Shown: positions 1 through 9,248, numbered from the stretch's first letter. The stretch is 64,000 nt of DNA from Nocardioides sp. T2.26MG-1 (GCF_950101795.1 NZ_CATNLZ010000032.1:372001-436000), one strand, 5' to 3'. Made by a program: numbers and translations. The notes: generated by a model not told the origin, from the sequence alone.

Positions 1-1693
1 CGTCGGCGGGCGAGATGGCCGCGTTGTGGAACGCGCTGCGCACGTTGTTCCAGACACCGGCACGCAGCAGCGTGTCGTCGCTGCGCGGCAGCAGCGTCTT
101 GAGTGCGGCGACCGTGGTCGCGTCGGGCTGCACGAGCGCCCAGGTGTCCTCGTAGGGGTCGAGCAGCACCGCGGCGCCCTCGCCTGCGGCGTACGGCGTC
201 TCCGGGCCGGCCACCGTCAGCGGCGTGATGTCCCATTTGCCCTCCGGGAGCGCCTGCGCGACCCGCAGGGTGTGGGAGCGGTCGGCGTCGCCGGCCGGGG
301 GAGTGCACCGGACCACGCCCGCGGCGCGGTCGAGCACGATCGTGTCGGGCCCCGCCGTGCGCAGCCAGCTGCCGGTGAACGACGAGAGGTCGCCGGCCCC
401 GGCGCGCTCCCAGCTCGCGAACAGGTCGTGCATGGTGGCGTTGCCGAACCGGTGGCGCGTGAAGTGGTCGATCGCGCCCGCGAAGAACACCTCGTCGCCG
501 AGCGAGGCGTTGAGCTGCTTGAGGATGCTCGAGCCCTTGGCGTACGAGATCCCGTCGAAGTCCTGCAGCGCCGAGCTCGCATCGGACGCGCCGTTGCCGG
601 CGACCGGGTGGGTGCTGGGGCGCTGGTCGGCGACCAGGCCCCACTGGCGGCGCGCGTACGCGACGTGGGTCCAGGCGTCGTCGTACTCCGTGACGTCGGC
701 GGTGACCCGGTTGCCCATGTACTCGGCGAAGGACTCGTTGAGCCAGAGGTCGTCCCACCACTGCGGGGTGACGATGTTGCCGAACCACTGGTGGGCCATC
801 TCGTGGGCGACCGTGGTCGCGCGCTGGATGCGCACGCCCCGGGTGACCTTGCTCGTGAAGACCAGCGGGTCGCGGAACGTCACGCAGCCGGGGTTCTCCA
901 TCGCGCCGGCGTTGAACTCCGGCACGAACGCCTGGTGGTAGTCGCCGAACGGGTAGCGGATGCCGAACAGCCGGTGGAACTCGTCGAAGCACTGCCGGGT
1001 CATGGTCAGCAGCTCGTCGGCGTCCGCCTCGAGGGCGCCGGCGATGCTCGCCCGCGCCGAGAGGCCGAGCGGGATGCCGTCGTGCTGGTCGCGGATCACG
1101 TGGTAGGGCCCGGCGACCAGCGTCACGAAGTACGTCGAGAGCGGCTGGGTGCGCTCGAGCTCCCACAGCGCCGTCTGGCCGGGGCCGGGCTCGGAGCCGG
1201 CCACCGGAGCGTTGCCGATGACCGTCCAGTCCGCCGGCGCCAGCACGTGGAACGTGTACGGCGCCTTGAGGTCGGGCTGGTCGAAGCAGGCGAACACCGT
1301 GGGCGCCGCGTCCATGAACGACATGCCGTAGACGTAGTGGTGGCCGTCGGCCGGGTCGACGCTGCGGTGCAGCCCCTCGCCGTCGTTGCGGAACGGCATC
1401 ACCGCGTCGACGACGACCTCGTTGGGTCCCTCGACCGTGTCCAGCGGCAGCCGGCCGCGCGCGAGCAGGTCGGGGTCGACCACGCTGCCGTTGAGCCGGA
1501 TCTCGTTGACCCGCACCGGCTTGAGGTCGAGGAACGTCGGGCCGCCGCGGCTGGTGAACCGGATGGTGGTCACCGACGCGAACGTCTCCTCGTCGCTCGC
1601 GAGGTCGAGGCGCACGTCGTACTCGTCGACGGCGAGGAGGGCGCGGCGGGCGACGGCCTCCGCATGCTGGAGGCTGAGGTTCGGGCTGCTCAC
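1..1693 (-). CDS. pepN: Aminopeptidase N (M1 family), 3' end outside window
   Basis: This is a zinc metallo-aminopeptidase of family M1, which removes N-terminal residues from peptides in the cytoplasm. About 564 residues are visible and the frame runs off the left edge, so the C-terminal ERAP1-like domain is missing from view. The exopeptidase motif GAMEN lies near residues 263-267. The zinc motif HEMAH lies near 297-301, and the third ligand glutamate follows in NESFAEY near 320. The start is a GTG at 1693 (MSSPNLSLQHAE). The next gene is divergent, and the 200 bases between them should hold both promoters. The identification is firm; the symbol is a family name. Confidence 0.93.
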   Translation of the reverse strand, partial: MSSPNLSLQHAEAVARRALLAVDEYDVRLDLASDEETFASVTTIRFTSRGGPTFLDLKPVRVNEIRLNGSVVDPDLLARGRLPLDTVEGPNEVVVDAVMPFRNDGEGLHRSVDPADGHHYVYGMSFMDAAPTVFACFDQPDLKAPYTFHVLAPADWTVIGNAPVAGSEPGPGQTALWELERTQPLSTYFVTLVAGPYHVIRDQHDGIPLGLSARASIAGALEADADELLTMTRQCFDEFHRLFGIRYPFGDYHQAFVPEFNAGAMENPGCVTFRDPLVFTSKVTRGVRIQRATTVAHEMAHQWFGNIVTPQWWDDLWLNESFAEYMGNRVTADVTEYDDAWTHVAYARRQWGLVADQRPSTHPVAGNGASDASSALQDFDGISYAKGSSILKQLNASLGDEVFFAGAIDHFTRHRFGNATMHDLFASWERAGAGDLSSFTGSWLRTAGPDTIVLDRAAGVVRCTPPAGDADRSHTLRVAQALPEGKWDITPLTVAGPETPYAAGEGAAVLLDPYEDTWALVQPDATTVAALKTLLPRSDDTLLRAGVWNNVRSAFHNAAISPAD

Positions 1694-1896
1694 CGGGCCA
1701 CCCTATGTCGGAGCCGGAGCGACCCGGCAGGTCACCGGTCGGTAACGGTGGGCGGGTTCGACCGCACGCACCGGGCTAGCCCACCTAGGGTCCTGAGTGG
1801 GGTCATCGGGGGTCCTGGCAACCAGTTCGCGACGTCCGGAGTCTCATGCTCACGGGCGCGAGATCCGCGCTCGGTCTTTCGGGAGGATCGACGCTC

Positions 1897-3636
1897 ATGC
1901 AGCGGCTCATCGCTCACCGCCGGGGTCGTGCCCTGGCTTCGCTCATCACCGCCGGCCTCGGCCTGGCGGCGGTCACCGGTGTCACGGGCACGGCGCAGGC
2001 CGCCGACCCAGCTGGCGACTGCGCCACGCCGTACCCCATCGCCGACCTCGCCGGCGGCCAGCCGGTCACCGGCCTGACGGTCAGCCACGGGACCACCCCC
2101 GACGGGTTCACCGGCGAGGTGCTCGGCGTCCTCGACGACGGCATCGCGCCCGACATCGACATGGTGATGGTCCGCCTCACCTCGCCCGAGATCGACCGGG
2201 TCGGCATCTGGCAGGGCATGTCGGGCAGCCCGGTCTACGCCGCCGACGGTCGACTCATCGGCGCCGTCGCGTACGGGCTCGCGATGGGAGCCTCGCCGGT
2301 CGCCGGCGTGACCCCGTTCGCCGACATGGACGACTACCTCGGCAACGTCGCGCGTCGGGTCACCGTCGACCAGGCAGCGGCGCGCACGATCGCCCGGCAC
2401 ACCGACGTGTCGGCCGCGGATGCGGCCGAGGGATTCCGCCAGCTCCCCGCCCCGCTCGGGGTCGCCGGGGTCGGCGCCCGCCAGCTCGAGCTGGCCGCCG
2501 ACCACGCCGGCAAGCGCACCTACCTGCCCCGCTCGGCGTACGCCGTCGGTCGCGCCTCGGGCCAGGCAGCCGGGCCCGAGACCGTCGTGGCGGGCGGCAA
2601 CCTGGCCGCGTCGCTCGCGTACGGCGACATCACGATGGCCGCGATCGGCACCGCGACCTCCGTGTGCGACGGCCGCGTGGTCGGCTTCGGCCACCCGCTC
2701 GACCACCTCGGCGCCACGACGCTCACGCTGCACCCGGCGGACGCGATCTACGTCCAGGAGGACCTGATCGCCGGCTTCAAGCTCGCCAACCTCGGCGCGC
2801 CCGCCGGCACGATCTCCCAGGACCGCCTGACCGGCATCAGCGGCCTGCTCGGCCCGATCCCCTCCACCAGCGACGTCACCTCGACCGTCACGGACGGCGA
2901 CCGGAGCCGCGAGGGCACCTCGCACGTGTCGGTGCGGACGCCCGACGCGCTCGCGAGCACGACCTTCTACGAGTTCCTGGCCAACCACGACCGGGTCGTC
3001 GACGGCACCGTCGACGGCAGCGAGGTCGCGTCCTGGACGGTCACCGGCACCGGCCCCGACGGCACGCCGTTCACCCTGTCGAGCAGCAACCGCTACGTCT
3101 CCGAGTGGGACCTCACCTACGAGGTCGGCTTCGCGCTCGGCGACACCGTCTACTACCTGGCGGGCATCCCGGGCGTCACGATCACCGGGGTCACGACCGG
3201 CGTGACCGTGGAGGACGCGGCGGCGGCGTACCGGATCTCGGCGCTCCAGCGGAAGGTGGACGGCACGTGGACCGCCGTGACCCGGCGGCAGAGCATCCCG
3301 GTGCGCGCCGGCAAGACGCTGACCATGCGCGCCGTGCTCAGCGGCGGCGGCCTGCACACCACGGTCCCGATCTCCGTCCGGATCCCGCGCTCGATGGCCG
3401 GCACGCCCGGCATCCTCGAGGTGACCGGCGGTCAGTACCTCGGCGGGCTCGGCCCCATGGCGACCATCGAGCAGGCGAAGAAGGCCGTGGCCAACCTGGT
3501 CCGCAACGACCAGCTGAAGGTCTCGCTGATGTCGCTCAGCAAGCGTGGACGCGGCACGCCGGTCTCGAGCCAGGTGCTCGGCCCGGTCGACGGCGTGGTC
3601 TCCGGCAACCGGTCGGCCCAGCTCATGGTCCGGTAG
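1897..3636 (+). CDS. Secreted SpoIVB-type (S55-like) serine peptidase domain protein
   Basis: The 579-residue protein begins with a signal peptide: an arginine-rich start, a hydrophobic stretch and a TAQAA-type cleavage region near residues 30-35. The motif GMSGSPVY near residue 110 resembles the catalytic-serine block of S55 peptidases (SpoIVB). The remaining ~400 residues look beta-rich and carry no clear second domain. I chose ATG 1897, not the earlier ATG 1846, because GGGAGG lies just upstream and the signal peptide then starts properly. The substrate is unknown. A protease role is inferred from one motif and has not been shown for these actinobacterial members. Confidence 0.72.
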   Translation: MQRLIAHRRGRALASLITAGLGLAAVTGVTGTAQAADPAGDCATPYPIADLAGGQPVTGLTVSHGTTPDGFTGEVLGVLDDGIAPDIDMVMVRLTSPEIDRVGIWQGMSGSPVYAADGRLIGAVAYGLAMGASPVAGVTPFADMDDYLGNVARRVTVDQAAARTIARHTDVSAADAAEGFRQLPAPLGVAGVGARQLELAADHAGKRTYLPRSAYAVGRASGQAAGPETVVAGGNLAASLAYGDITMAAIGTATSVCDGRVVGFGHPLDHLGATTLTLHPADAIYVQEDLIAGFKLANLGAPAGTISQDRLTGISGLLGPIPSTSDVTSTVTDGDRSREGTSHVSVRTPDALASTTFYEFLANHDRVVDGTVDGSEVASWTVTGTGPDGTPFTLSSSNRYVSEWDLTYEVGFALGDTVYYLAGIPGVTITGVTTGVTVEDAAAAYRISALQRKVDGTWTAVTRRQSIPVRAGKTLTMRAVLSGGGLHTTVPISVRIPRSMAGTPGILEVTGGQYLGGLGPMATIEQAKKAVANLVRNDQLKVSLMSLSKRGRGTPVSSQVLGPVDGVVSGNRSAQLMVR

Positions 3637-3640
3637 ACCT

Positions 3641-3657
3641 GCGGGAGGGCCTCCCGC
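3641..3657. repeat. Short perfect palindrome after the S55-like gene
   Basis: Arms GCGGGAGG and CCTCCCGC are separated by one base, beginning five bases after the stop codon at 3636. There is no T-run. It could be a weak transcription stop or part of the leader of the gene starting at 3690. Confidence 0.4.
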
Positions 3658-3689
3658 GGTGGGAGCATGGACCCCATGGGTGGGTGTGC

Positions 3690-5456
3690 ATGACGGACCG
3701 TGACCGGGAGGCCCTCCTCCGGCTCATCCGCGAGTCGGTGATCGGCGACGACCACCTCATGGACACGCCGTACGGCCGGCGCCGGGTCACCTACGCCGAC
3801 TACACGGCGTCGGGGCGGGCGCTGACGTTCATCGAGGACTTCATCCGCGACGAGGTGCTGCCGGCCTACGCCAACACCCACACGGAGTCCAGCGGCACCG
3901 GCCTGCAGACGACCCGGCTGCGTGAGGACGCCCGGGCGATCATCCACGAGGCGGTCGGTGGCGACGACGAGACCGTCGTCGTGTTCGCCGGCTCGGGGTG
4001 CACGGGCGCGATCGCCAAGCTGATCGGCGTCCTCGGCCTGAGGATCCCGTCCGTGCTGGAGGACGCCCACGCGCTCTCCGACCACATCCCCTCCGACCAG
4101 CGGCCCGTGGTGTTCATCGGTCCCTACGAGCACCACTCCAACGAGCTGCCGTGGCGCGAGTCGATCGCCGACGTGGTGCGGATCCGCCAGGACCAGGACG
4201 GGGGAGTGGACCAGACGGACCTGCGGGAGCAGCTGGAGAAGTACGCCGACCGCGCCCTGCGGATCGGCTCGTTCTCCGCGGCCTCCAACGTCACCGGCAT
4301 CGTGTCCGACAGTGTCGCGATCGCGGAGCTGCTCCACGAGCACGGCGCGCTGAGCTTCTGGGACTTCGCCGCGGCCGCGCCGTACATCGACGTCGAGATG
4401 CGTGCGCTGCCGGACCGGCCGCTGTCCTACAAGGACGCCGTGTTCATCTCGCCGCACAAGTTCATCGGCGGGCCGTCGACGCCGGGCGTGCTGGTCGCGC
4501 GCCGTGAGCTGTTCGCCAACCGGGTCCCGGACGTGCCGGGCGGCGGCACCGTCGCCTACGTCAACGACGACGACCACCGCTACCTCGACGACCCCACCCA
4601 CCGCGAGGAGGGCGGGACGCCGGCGATCATCGAGGCGATCCGCGCCGGGATGGTGTTCCAGCTCAAGCAGGCCGTGGGCACCGAGACGATCCGACGGCAG
4701 GAGGAGCACCACCTCCGCAAGGCGGTGGCCGCGTGGCGTGCTGAGCCGGCGATCGAGCTGCTCGGCAACCTCGAGGCCGACCGGCTCTCGATCGTGTCGT
4801 TCGTGGTGCGCTCGCCGTCGGGCCGCTACCTGCACCACAACTACGTGGTCGCGCTGCTCAACGACCTGTTCGGCATCCAGTCGCGCGGCGGCTGCTCGTG
4901 TGCCGGGCCCTACGGCCACCGGCTCCTCGGGATCGACCTCGAGCGCTCCCACGAGTTCGAGCGCGAGATCACCGGCGGGTGCGAGGGGATCAAGCCGGGC
5001 TGGGTGCGGGTGAACTTCAACTACTTCGTGTCCGACGCGGTGGCCGACTACATCATCGAGGCCGTCCGTTTGGTGGCCCGCGACGGCTGGCGGCTGCTGG
5101 ACGACTACCGGTTCGACACGGCCACCGGCAGGTGGCGGCACCGGGCCGGGCTGATCAGCCCGCCGTTGAGCCTGCGCGACATCTCCTACGACGGTGGCCG
5201 GGTGTCGATGCCGAGCCACCGGGCGACCGGGGGAGAGGAGCTGCTCGTCGAGCACCTGCGCGAGGGCGCCTCGATCCTGCTCTCCGGCACCGGGCCCGAC
5301 CTCACCGAGCACCCGGCGAACCTCAGCGAGGACTTCGAGCACCTCCGGTGGTTCGACCTCCCTGTCCCGTGCTTGCACGGGACAGAGAAGGAGGGCAAGT
5401 CTGAGGTGCCCGATCCGGCGCTTGCGCCGGATCGGGGCAGCACCCAGGTCGAGTAG
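3690..5456 (+). CDS. Aminotransferase class V / cysteine desulfurase-like enzyme
   Basis: This is a PLP enzyme of fold type I, 588 residues. SPHKFIGGPSTPG holds the likely Schiff-base lysine (Lys257), and WDFAAAAP holds the cofactor-binding aspartate (Asp225). RGGCSCAG near residue 405 resembles the cysteine loop of desulfurases, so sulfur transfer is possible, but the exact reaction cannot be read from sequence. The core is longer than SufS/IscS (about 400 residues). The last ~33 codons, after LRWFDLP, are made almost entirely of two perfect hairpins and the start of a dispersed repeat; the TAG stop itself lies in that repeat. This tail therefore looks acquired. ATG 3690 is the only in-frame start at the right place. 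Confidence 0.8.
   Translation: MTDRDREALLRLIRESVIGDDHLMDTPYGRRRVTYADYTASGRALTFIEDFIRDEVLPAYANTHTESSGTGLQTTRLREDARAIIHEAVGGDDETVVVFAGSGCTGAIAKLIGVLGLRIPSVLEDAHALSDHIPSDQRPVVFIGPYEHHSNELPWRESIADVVRIRQDQDGGVDQTDLREQLEKYADRALRIGSFSAASNVTGIVSDSVAIAELLHEHGALSFWDFAAAAPYIDVEMRALPDRPLSYKDAVFISPHKFIGGPSTPGVLVARRELFANRVPDVPGGGTVAYVNDDDHRYLDDPTHREEGGTPAIIEAIRAGMVFQLKQAVGTETIRRQEEHHLRKAVAAWRAEPAIELLGNLEADRLSIVSFVVRSPSGRYLHHNYVVALLNDLFGIQSRGGCSCAGPYGHRLLGIDLERSHEFEREITGGCEGIKPGWVRVNFNYFVSDAVADYIIEAVRLVARDGWRLLDDYRFDTATGRWRHRAGLISPPLSLRDISYDGGRVSMPSHRATGGEELLVEHLREGASILLSGTGPDLTEHPANLSEDFEHLRWFDLPVPCLHGTEKEGKSEVPDPALAPDRGSTQVE
5362..5385. repeat. Perfect 11-bp hairpin with CTTG loop inside coding tail
   Basis: CTGTCCCGTGC and GCACGGGACAG flank a TT, giving a closing CTTG tetraloop. 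It lies in the last codons of the aminotransferase gene. Confidence 0.75.
5409..5436. repeat. Perfect 13-bp hairpin with CTTG loop inside coding tail
   Basis: CCCGATCCGGCGC and GCGCCGGATCGGG flank a TT, again giving a CTTG loop, 23 bases after the previous hairpin. The two stems differ in sequence but share loop and geometry. They may act as a terminator or an mRNA-stabilising 3' structure. Confidence 0.75.
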
Positions 5457-5499
5457 CGGCGCGACCGAGGAACGAGGTCGCGACCCGCGTATCGAGACC
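5447..5499 (+). repeat. 53-nt dispersed palindromic repeat (family GTCGAGTAGC), copy 1
   Basis: It starts with GGTCGAGTAGC and ends with GCGTATCGAGACC, with an inner stem GCGACC / GGTCGC around GAGGAACGA. The stop codon TAG of the aminotransferase gene is part of it. Close copies lie at 30460 and 30514 (reverse), and degenerate ones near 60 kb. Confidence 0.85.
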
Positions 5500-5575
5500 C
5501 AGTCCGTCGGTGTGACATCGGCCCAGGTCGCCGGCACCACGTAACCGCCCCTCGCTGCCGGTCGTTGCCCCGGGC

Positions 5576-6829
5576 ATGCACCTCCGCACCGCAGTCGCAG
5601 CACTCGTCGCCGTCGCCACCTCGACACTGGTGGCGGCACCCGCCTCCGCCGAGGAGACCAGGGGCGCCCTGGACCGGCGCAGCGACGACGTACGCCGTGC
5701 GGTCTTCGTCGGCAACAACTGGGACGGCACCGCCGACATCCTCGACCCGGCGTCCTTCGAGCGGCTGGGCCGCATCGACGTGGTGCCCGACAAGGACGAG
5801 CGGATCCAGGAGATCGCGACCAACCCGTACCGGTTCGCCTACTTCCTCGCGATCCGGGCGCTCATCGGCGAGGGCCACGACCAGCTCGTCGACGACATGT
5901 ACTCCTCCAACGACGGCCAGATGCTGGTCGTCTCGCGGCCGTCGTTCGCCGACGTCGTCGCGATCGACCTGAGGTCGAAGGAGATCGTCTGGCGCTTCGA
6001 GGTCGGCGGGGTCCGCTCCGACCACATGGCGATGTCGCCGGACGGGCGGCGGGTCGTGGTGAGCGCGTCCACCGGCAACGTCGTGCACGTGCTGCGAGTC
6101 GCGGACGGCGTCGAGGTGGGGAGGTTCCCGTCGGGCGGGTCGCCGCACGAGAACATCTTCATCGACGGCGGCCGGCGCATCCTGCACGCCAGCATCGGCA
6201 TGGTCTACAGCCCGCTCGACGACCCGGCGCTCGACCCGACCAAGCAGGAGCGGGTGCTGCAGATCGTCGACGCGAGGACGATGAAGATCGTGCGCAGCTA
6301 CGACCTGCGCAAGGCCCTGGACGACCGGGGGATGACCAGGACGAGCACGGCCGTCCGGCCGATGACGCTCTCGCCGGACGACAAGACGTTCTACTTCCAG
6401 CTCTCGTTCTTCCATGGCTTCGTCGTGATGGACCGGGCCACCGGTGAGATCACGCGGGTCAAGCACCTGCCCAACCTGGTGCCCGACATGCCGCGCGAGC
6501 AGTACGTCCTCGACTCGGCCCACCACGGGATCGCGATGAACCCGGCCGGCACCAAGCTGTGCGTCGCCGGCACGATGTCCGACTACGCCACGGTCGTCGC
6601 CGCCGACACGTTCCGCCGCGGCCCGCTGCTGAAGAAGCCCGACGGCAAGCCCTACTGGGTCACCCCGAGCTGGGACGGGCGGTCCTGCTACATCTCGTGG
6701 AGCGGCACCGACGAGGTCGCGAAGATCTCCTACCGCACCGGCCGCATCGTGCAGACGGTGCCGGTCGGCGACCACCCGCAGCGCGTGCGCAACGGCTGGG
6801 TACGCAAGGACCTGGTGCCGGGGCTGTAA
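5576..6829 (+). CDS. Secreted beta-propeller (YVTN-like) protein
   Basis: The 417-residue exported protein has a clear signal peptide (hydrophobic residues 4-20, cleavage around ASAEE). Repeated blade-like segments follow, such as MAMSPDGRRVVVSAS near 145, MTLSPDDKTFYFQ near 265 and IAMNPAGTKLCVAG near 325. This is the pattern of seven-bladed propellers of the YVTN/NHL/quinoprotein type. No enzyme motif is visible, so binding or scaffolding outside the membrane is likely. It stands alone between a repeat cluster and a convergent gene. Confidence 0.75.
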   Translation: MHLRTAVAALVAVATSTLVAAPASAEETRGALDRRSDDVRRAVFVGNNWDGTADILDPASFERLGRIDVVPDKDERIQEIATNPYRFAYFLAIRALIGEGHDQLVDDMYSSNDGQMLVVSRPSFADVVAIDLRSKEIVWRFEVGGVRSDHMAMSPDGRRVVVSASTGNVVHVLRVADGVEVGRFPSGGSPHENIFIDGGRRILHASIGMVYSPLDDPALDPTKQERVLQIVDARTMKIVRSYDLRKALDDRGMTRTSTAVRPMTLSPDDKTFYFQLSFFHGFVVMDRATGEITRVKHLPNLVPDMPREQYVLDSAHHGIAMNPAGTKLCVAGTMSDYATVVAADTFRRGPLLKKPDGKPYWVTPSWDGRSCYISWSGTDEVAKISYRTGRIVQTVPVGDHPQRVRNGWVRKDLVPGL

Positions 6830-6856
6830 CCCCCGCTACCAGGTCCACGCGAGGTC

Positions 6857-7141
6857 TCAGCCCTGGATGGCGAGGGCGAACTCGACCTTGCCCGAGGGGT
6901 CGACGGCGGCGTCGAGGATCTTGTCCTCGAGCAGCGTCGCGGCCGACTCGTCGAGGTAGACGGTGGCTCCGCCCTGCTCGACGACCTGGTCGCCCGGCTC
7001 GGCCTGCTCGGCGGCGGAGATGGCGAACGCCGGCTCGGGTGAGTCGTCGGTGGTGATGCGCAGGCCGGCACTCTCGGCGAGGCCCGGCTGGCTGGTGATC
7101 TCGTTGACGATGGCACTGGCGTTCTCGGTGAGGGTGAGCAT
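6857..7141 (-). CDS. HesB/IscA-like (A-type) domain protein lacking cysteines
   Basis: The 94-residue protein opens MLTLTENASAIVNEI and contains the A-type fold pattern GLRI, ITTDDS and VYLDESAATLLEDKILD. True IscA/ErpA proteins bind iron-sulfur clusters through three cysteines; this one has no cysteine at all. It therefore cannot act as a classical cluster carrier and its function is unknown. The start ATG 7141 is preceded by AAGGACGAG. It is divergent from the OsmC gene, with 111 bases between them. Confidence 0.7.
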   Translation of the reverse strand: MLTLTENASAIVNEITSQPGLAESAGLRITTDDSPEPAFAISAAEQAEPGDQVVEQGGATVYLDESAATLLEDKILDAAVDPSGKVEFALAIQG

Positions 7142-7252
7142 GCTCGTCCTTCCGATTGCTTGGCTGGTCCCTTCCACCGTCCCCGATGGCCCGGCGAGAC
7201 ACAAGCCCGGCACGAGTCCCGGGCGTGTCGGACGGTCTGGCACGCTGTGGCC

Positions 7253-7699
7253 ATGACCACCGTCGACGCGACCGATCCGAACCGCGACACCCTGCGCCAC
7301 ATCGACCTCCACAAGATCGGCGTCGGCCGGTTCCTCGCCACCAACGGCCGCGGCGGTGTGCTGCCGGTCGGGTCGGGCGACGACCCGGACTTCACCCCCG
7401 TCGAGCTGCTGCTCGTCGCCCTGGCCGGGTGCAGCGCGATCGACGTCGACCTGATCACCGGCAAGCGGGCGCAGGCGACGACGTTCGAGGTGGAGGCCGA
7501 GGGCGACAAGATCCGCGACGAGCAGGGCAACCGGCTCGTCGACCTGCGGCTGACGTTCCACGTGCGTTTCCCCGAGGGCGAGGACGGCGACCGCGCCCGT
7601 GACGTGCTGCCCCGCTCCATCGAGCAGTCCCGCGACCGGCTGTGCACGGTCGGACGCACCGTGCAGCTCGGCGCAGCGATCGAGTACGGCGCGCGCTGA
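7253..7699 (+). CDS. OsmC/Ohr-family peroxiredoxin-like protein
   Basis: The 148-residue protein carries the two family cysteines, in LLVALAGCSAIDV (about residue 63) and DRLCTVGRTV (about 132). In OsmC/Ohr proteins these reduce organic hydroperoxides with the help of thiols. ATG 7253 begins MTTVDATDPNRDTLRH. The stop overlaps the start of the following reductase gene, so the two are probably translated together. Confidence 0.85.
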   Translation: MTTVDATDPNRDTLRHIDLHKIGVGRFLATNGRGGVLPVGSGDDPDFTPVELLLVALAGCSAIDVDLITGKRAQATTFEVEAEGDKIRDEQGNRLVDLRLTFHVRFPEGEDGDRARDVLPRSIEQSRDRLCTVGRTVQLGAAIEYGAR

Positions 7700-8583
7700 T
7701 GCTCCGGCACCGGCCCCGTCGCTGGGACAGCGTCCCGCGCCAGGACGGCCGCCGGTTCGTCGTCACGGGCGCCGGCGGCGGGCTGGGGCTGGAGACCGCC
7801 CGCGTGCTGGCCGAGCGCGGTGCCGAGGTCGTCCTCGCCGTACGCAACCCCGCCAAGGGCGAGGCCGCCGCGGCGTCGATGACCGGCCGCGTCGAGGTGC
7901 GCCGGCTCGACGTGGCCGACCTGGCCAGCGTGCGTGAGTTCGCCGCCGGGATCGGGCCGGTCGACGTCCTGGTCAACAACGCCGGCGTGCTCGCGGTGCC
8001 GCACGCGCTGACGGCCGACGGGTTCGAGACCCACCTCGCGACCAACCACCTGGGCCACTTCGCGCTCACCAACCTGCTGCTGCCGCGGCTCCGCGACCGG
8101 GTGGTGGCCGTGACCTCCGACGCGCACCGCGCCGCCGAGCTCGACCTGACCGACCTGAACTGGGAGCGCCGGCCGTACCGGCCGTTCGCGGCGTACGCCT
8201 CGTCCAAGCTCGCGAACCTGCTGTTCGTCGCCGAGCTGCAGCGGCGGCTGACCGCGTCGGGCTCCACGCTGCGCGCGACCGCCGCGCACCCGGGCTCGAC
8301 GGCGACCGCGATCACCGCGAACACCGGCAGCCGCGCCAAGACCTGGGTCGGCTCGTGGGGCCACAGGCTCGTCGGGATGCCGATCTGGAAGGGCGCGCTC
8401 ACCACGCTGTACGCCGCCACCATGGACGTGCCCGGCAACACCTTCATCGGCCCGGGAGGGCCGCTGGAGATGACGGGCTGGCCGACCGGGGTGGGCCGCA
8501 GCCAGGACGCCTGCGACCCCGACCGGGCGCGCCGCCTGTGGGAGCGGTCGGAGGAGCTGACCGGGGTGGCGTTCCCGCTCTAG
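7699..8583 (+). CDS. Short-chain dehydrogenase/reductase
   Basis: This is an NAD(P)-dependent oxidoreductase of 294 residues. The cofactor motif TGAGGGLGLE sits near residue 22. NNAG follows near 92, a serine in VTSDAH near 137, and the catalytic YASSK near 172. The late sequence resembles retinol dehydrogenase/WWOX-like SDRs that act on bulky alcohols or ketones; the substrate is not deducible. It starts at ATG 7699 inside the osmC stop (TGATG) and its 3' end overlaps the convergent cyclophilin gene by four bases. Confidence 0.85.
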   Translation: MLRHRPRRWDSVPRQDGRRFVVTGAGGGLGLETARVLAERGAEVVLAVRNPAKGEAAAASMTGRVEVRRLDVADLASVREFAAGIGPVDVLVNNAGVLAVPHALTADGFETHLATNHLGHFALTNLLLPRLRDRVVAVTSDAHRAAELDLTDLNWERRPYRPFAAYASSKLANLLFVAELQRRLTASGSTLRATAAHPGSTATAITANTGSRAKTWVGSWGHRLVGMPIWKGALTTLYAATMDVPGNTFIGPGGPLEMTGWPTGVGRSQDACDPDRARRLWERSEELTGVAFPL

Positions 8584-9248
8584 CCGACGGTGACCTTCTC
8601 GATGTCGACGGGCGTGTTGGGAGCTCCACCGTTCGCGCCCATCGAGCCGTCGTTGCCGTCCTCGGCCACCTTCGCGACCGCCTTCACCCCGACGTCGTCC
8701 ACGGTGCCGAAGACCGTGTACTCGGCGGGAAGGCCCGAGTCGGCGTACACGATGAAGAACTGCGAGCCGCCGGAGTCGGGATCCTGTGCCCGGGCCATCG
8801 CCAGCGTGCCCGCGGGATAGGTCTCGTCGCCGGAGACCTCGAGCGGGATCGTGTAGCCGGGGCCGCCCGTGCCGGTGCCGGTGGGGTCACCGCACTGGAG
8901 GACGTAGATGCTCTCGTTGGTCAGCCGGTGGCACGAGGTGTCGTCGAAGTAGCCCTGCTCCGCCAGCGAGACGAACGAGTTCACCGTGCAGGGCGCGGCG
9001 GCAGCGTCCAGATCGAGCCCGAGGTCGCCGATGCTGGTCTTCATGTCCGCGCGGACCGTGCCGGAAGCGGGCGCCTTCTCGTCGGGCGGGTCCACCTCCT
9101 TGGCGGGGGACTGACCGTCCGAGGGGTAGGAGCAGGTCGTCGTCTCGGAGGCGGCCGAGGTGTCCTTGTCGTCGGACCCCCCGTCCGAGCCGCAGCCCGC
9201 CACGAGCAGGGCGACGGCGACGACGGCGAGAGCAGGGCGCAGGAGCAT
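8580..9248 (-). CDS. Cyclophilin-type peptidyl-prolyl isomerase lipoprotein
   Basis: The 222-residue protein starts with a lipoprotein signal (LLVAGC, lipid cysteine near residue 19) and a serine/aspartate-rich linker. A cyclophilin domain follows, with SFVSLAEQGYFDDTSCHR, GTLAMARA and GSQFFIVYADS. Such proteins speed proline isomerisation during folding outside the membrane. Four cysteines in the mature part may form disulfides. No clear Shine-Dalgarno sequence precedes ATG 9248. Confidence 0.88.
   Translation of the reverse strand: MLLRPALAVVAVALLVAGCGSDGGSDDKDTSAASETTTCSYPSDGQSPAKEVDPPDEKAPASGTVRADMKTSIGDLGLDLDAAAAPCTVNSFVSLAEQGYFDDTSCHRLTNESIYVLQCGDPTGTGTGGPGYTIPLEVSGDETYPAGTLAMARAQDPDSGGSQFFIVYADSGLPAEYTVFGTVDDVGVKAVAKVAEDGNDGSMGANGGAPNTPVDIEKVTVG

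Noticed and set aside
26..2077. 683-residue open frame on the plus strand
   Set aside because: It is antisense to pepN, arginine- and alanine-rich with no family pattern, a normal by-product of third-position GC.
1732..3357. 541-residue open frame on the minus strand
   Set aside because: It mirrors the S55-like gene, has no plausible domain, and its start and stop do not fit neighbouring signals.
3432..5639. 735-residue minus-strand frame
   Set aside because: Shadow of the aminotransferase gene, whose PLP motifs are on the plus strand.
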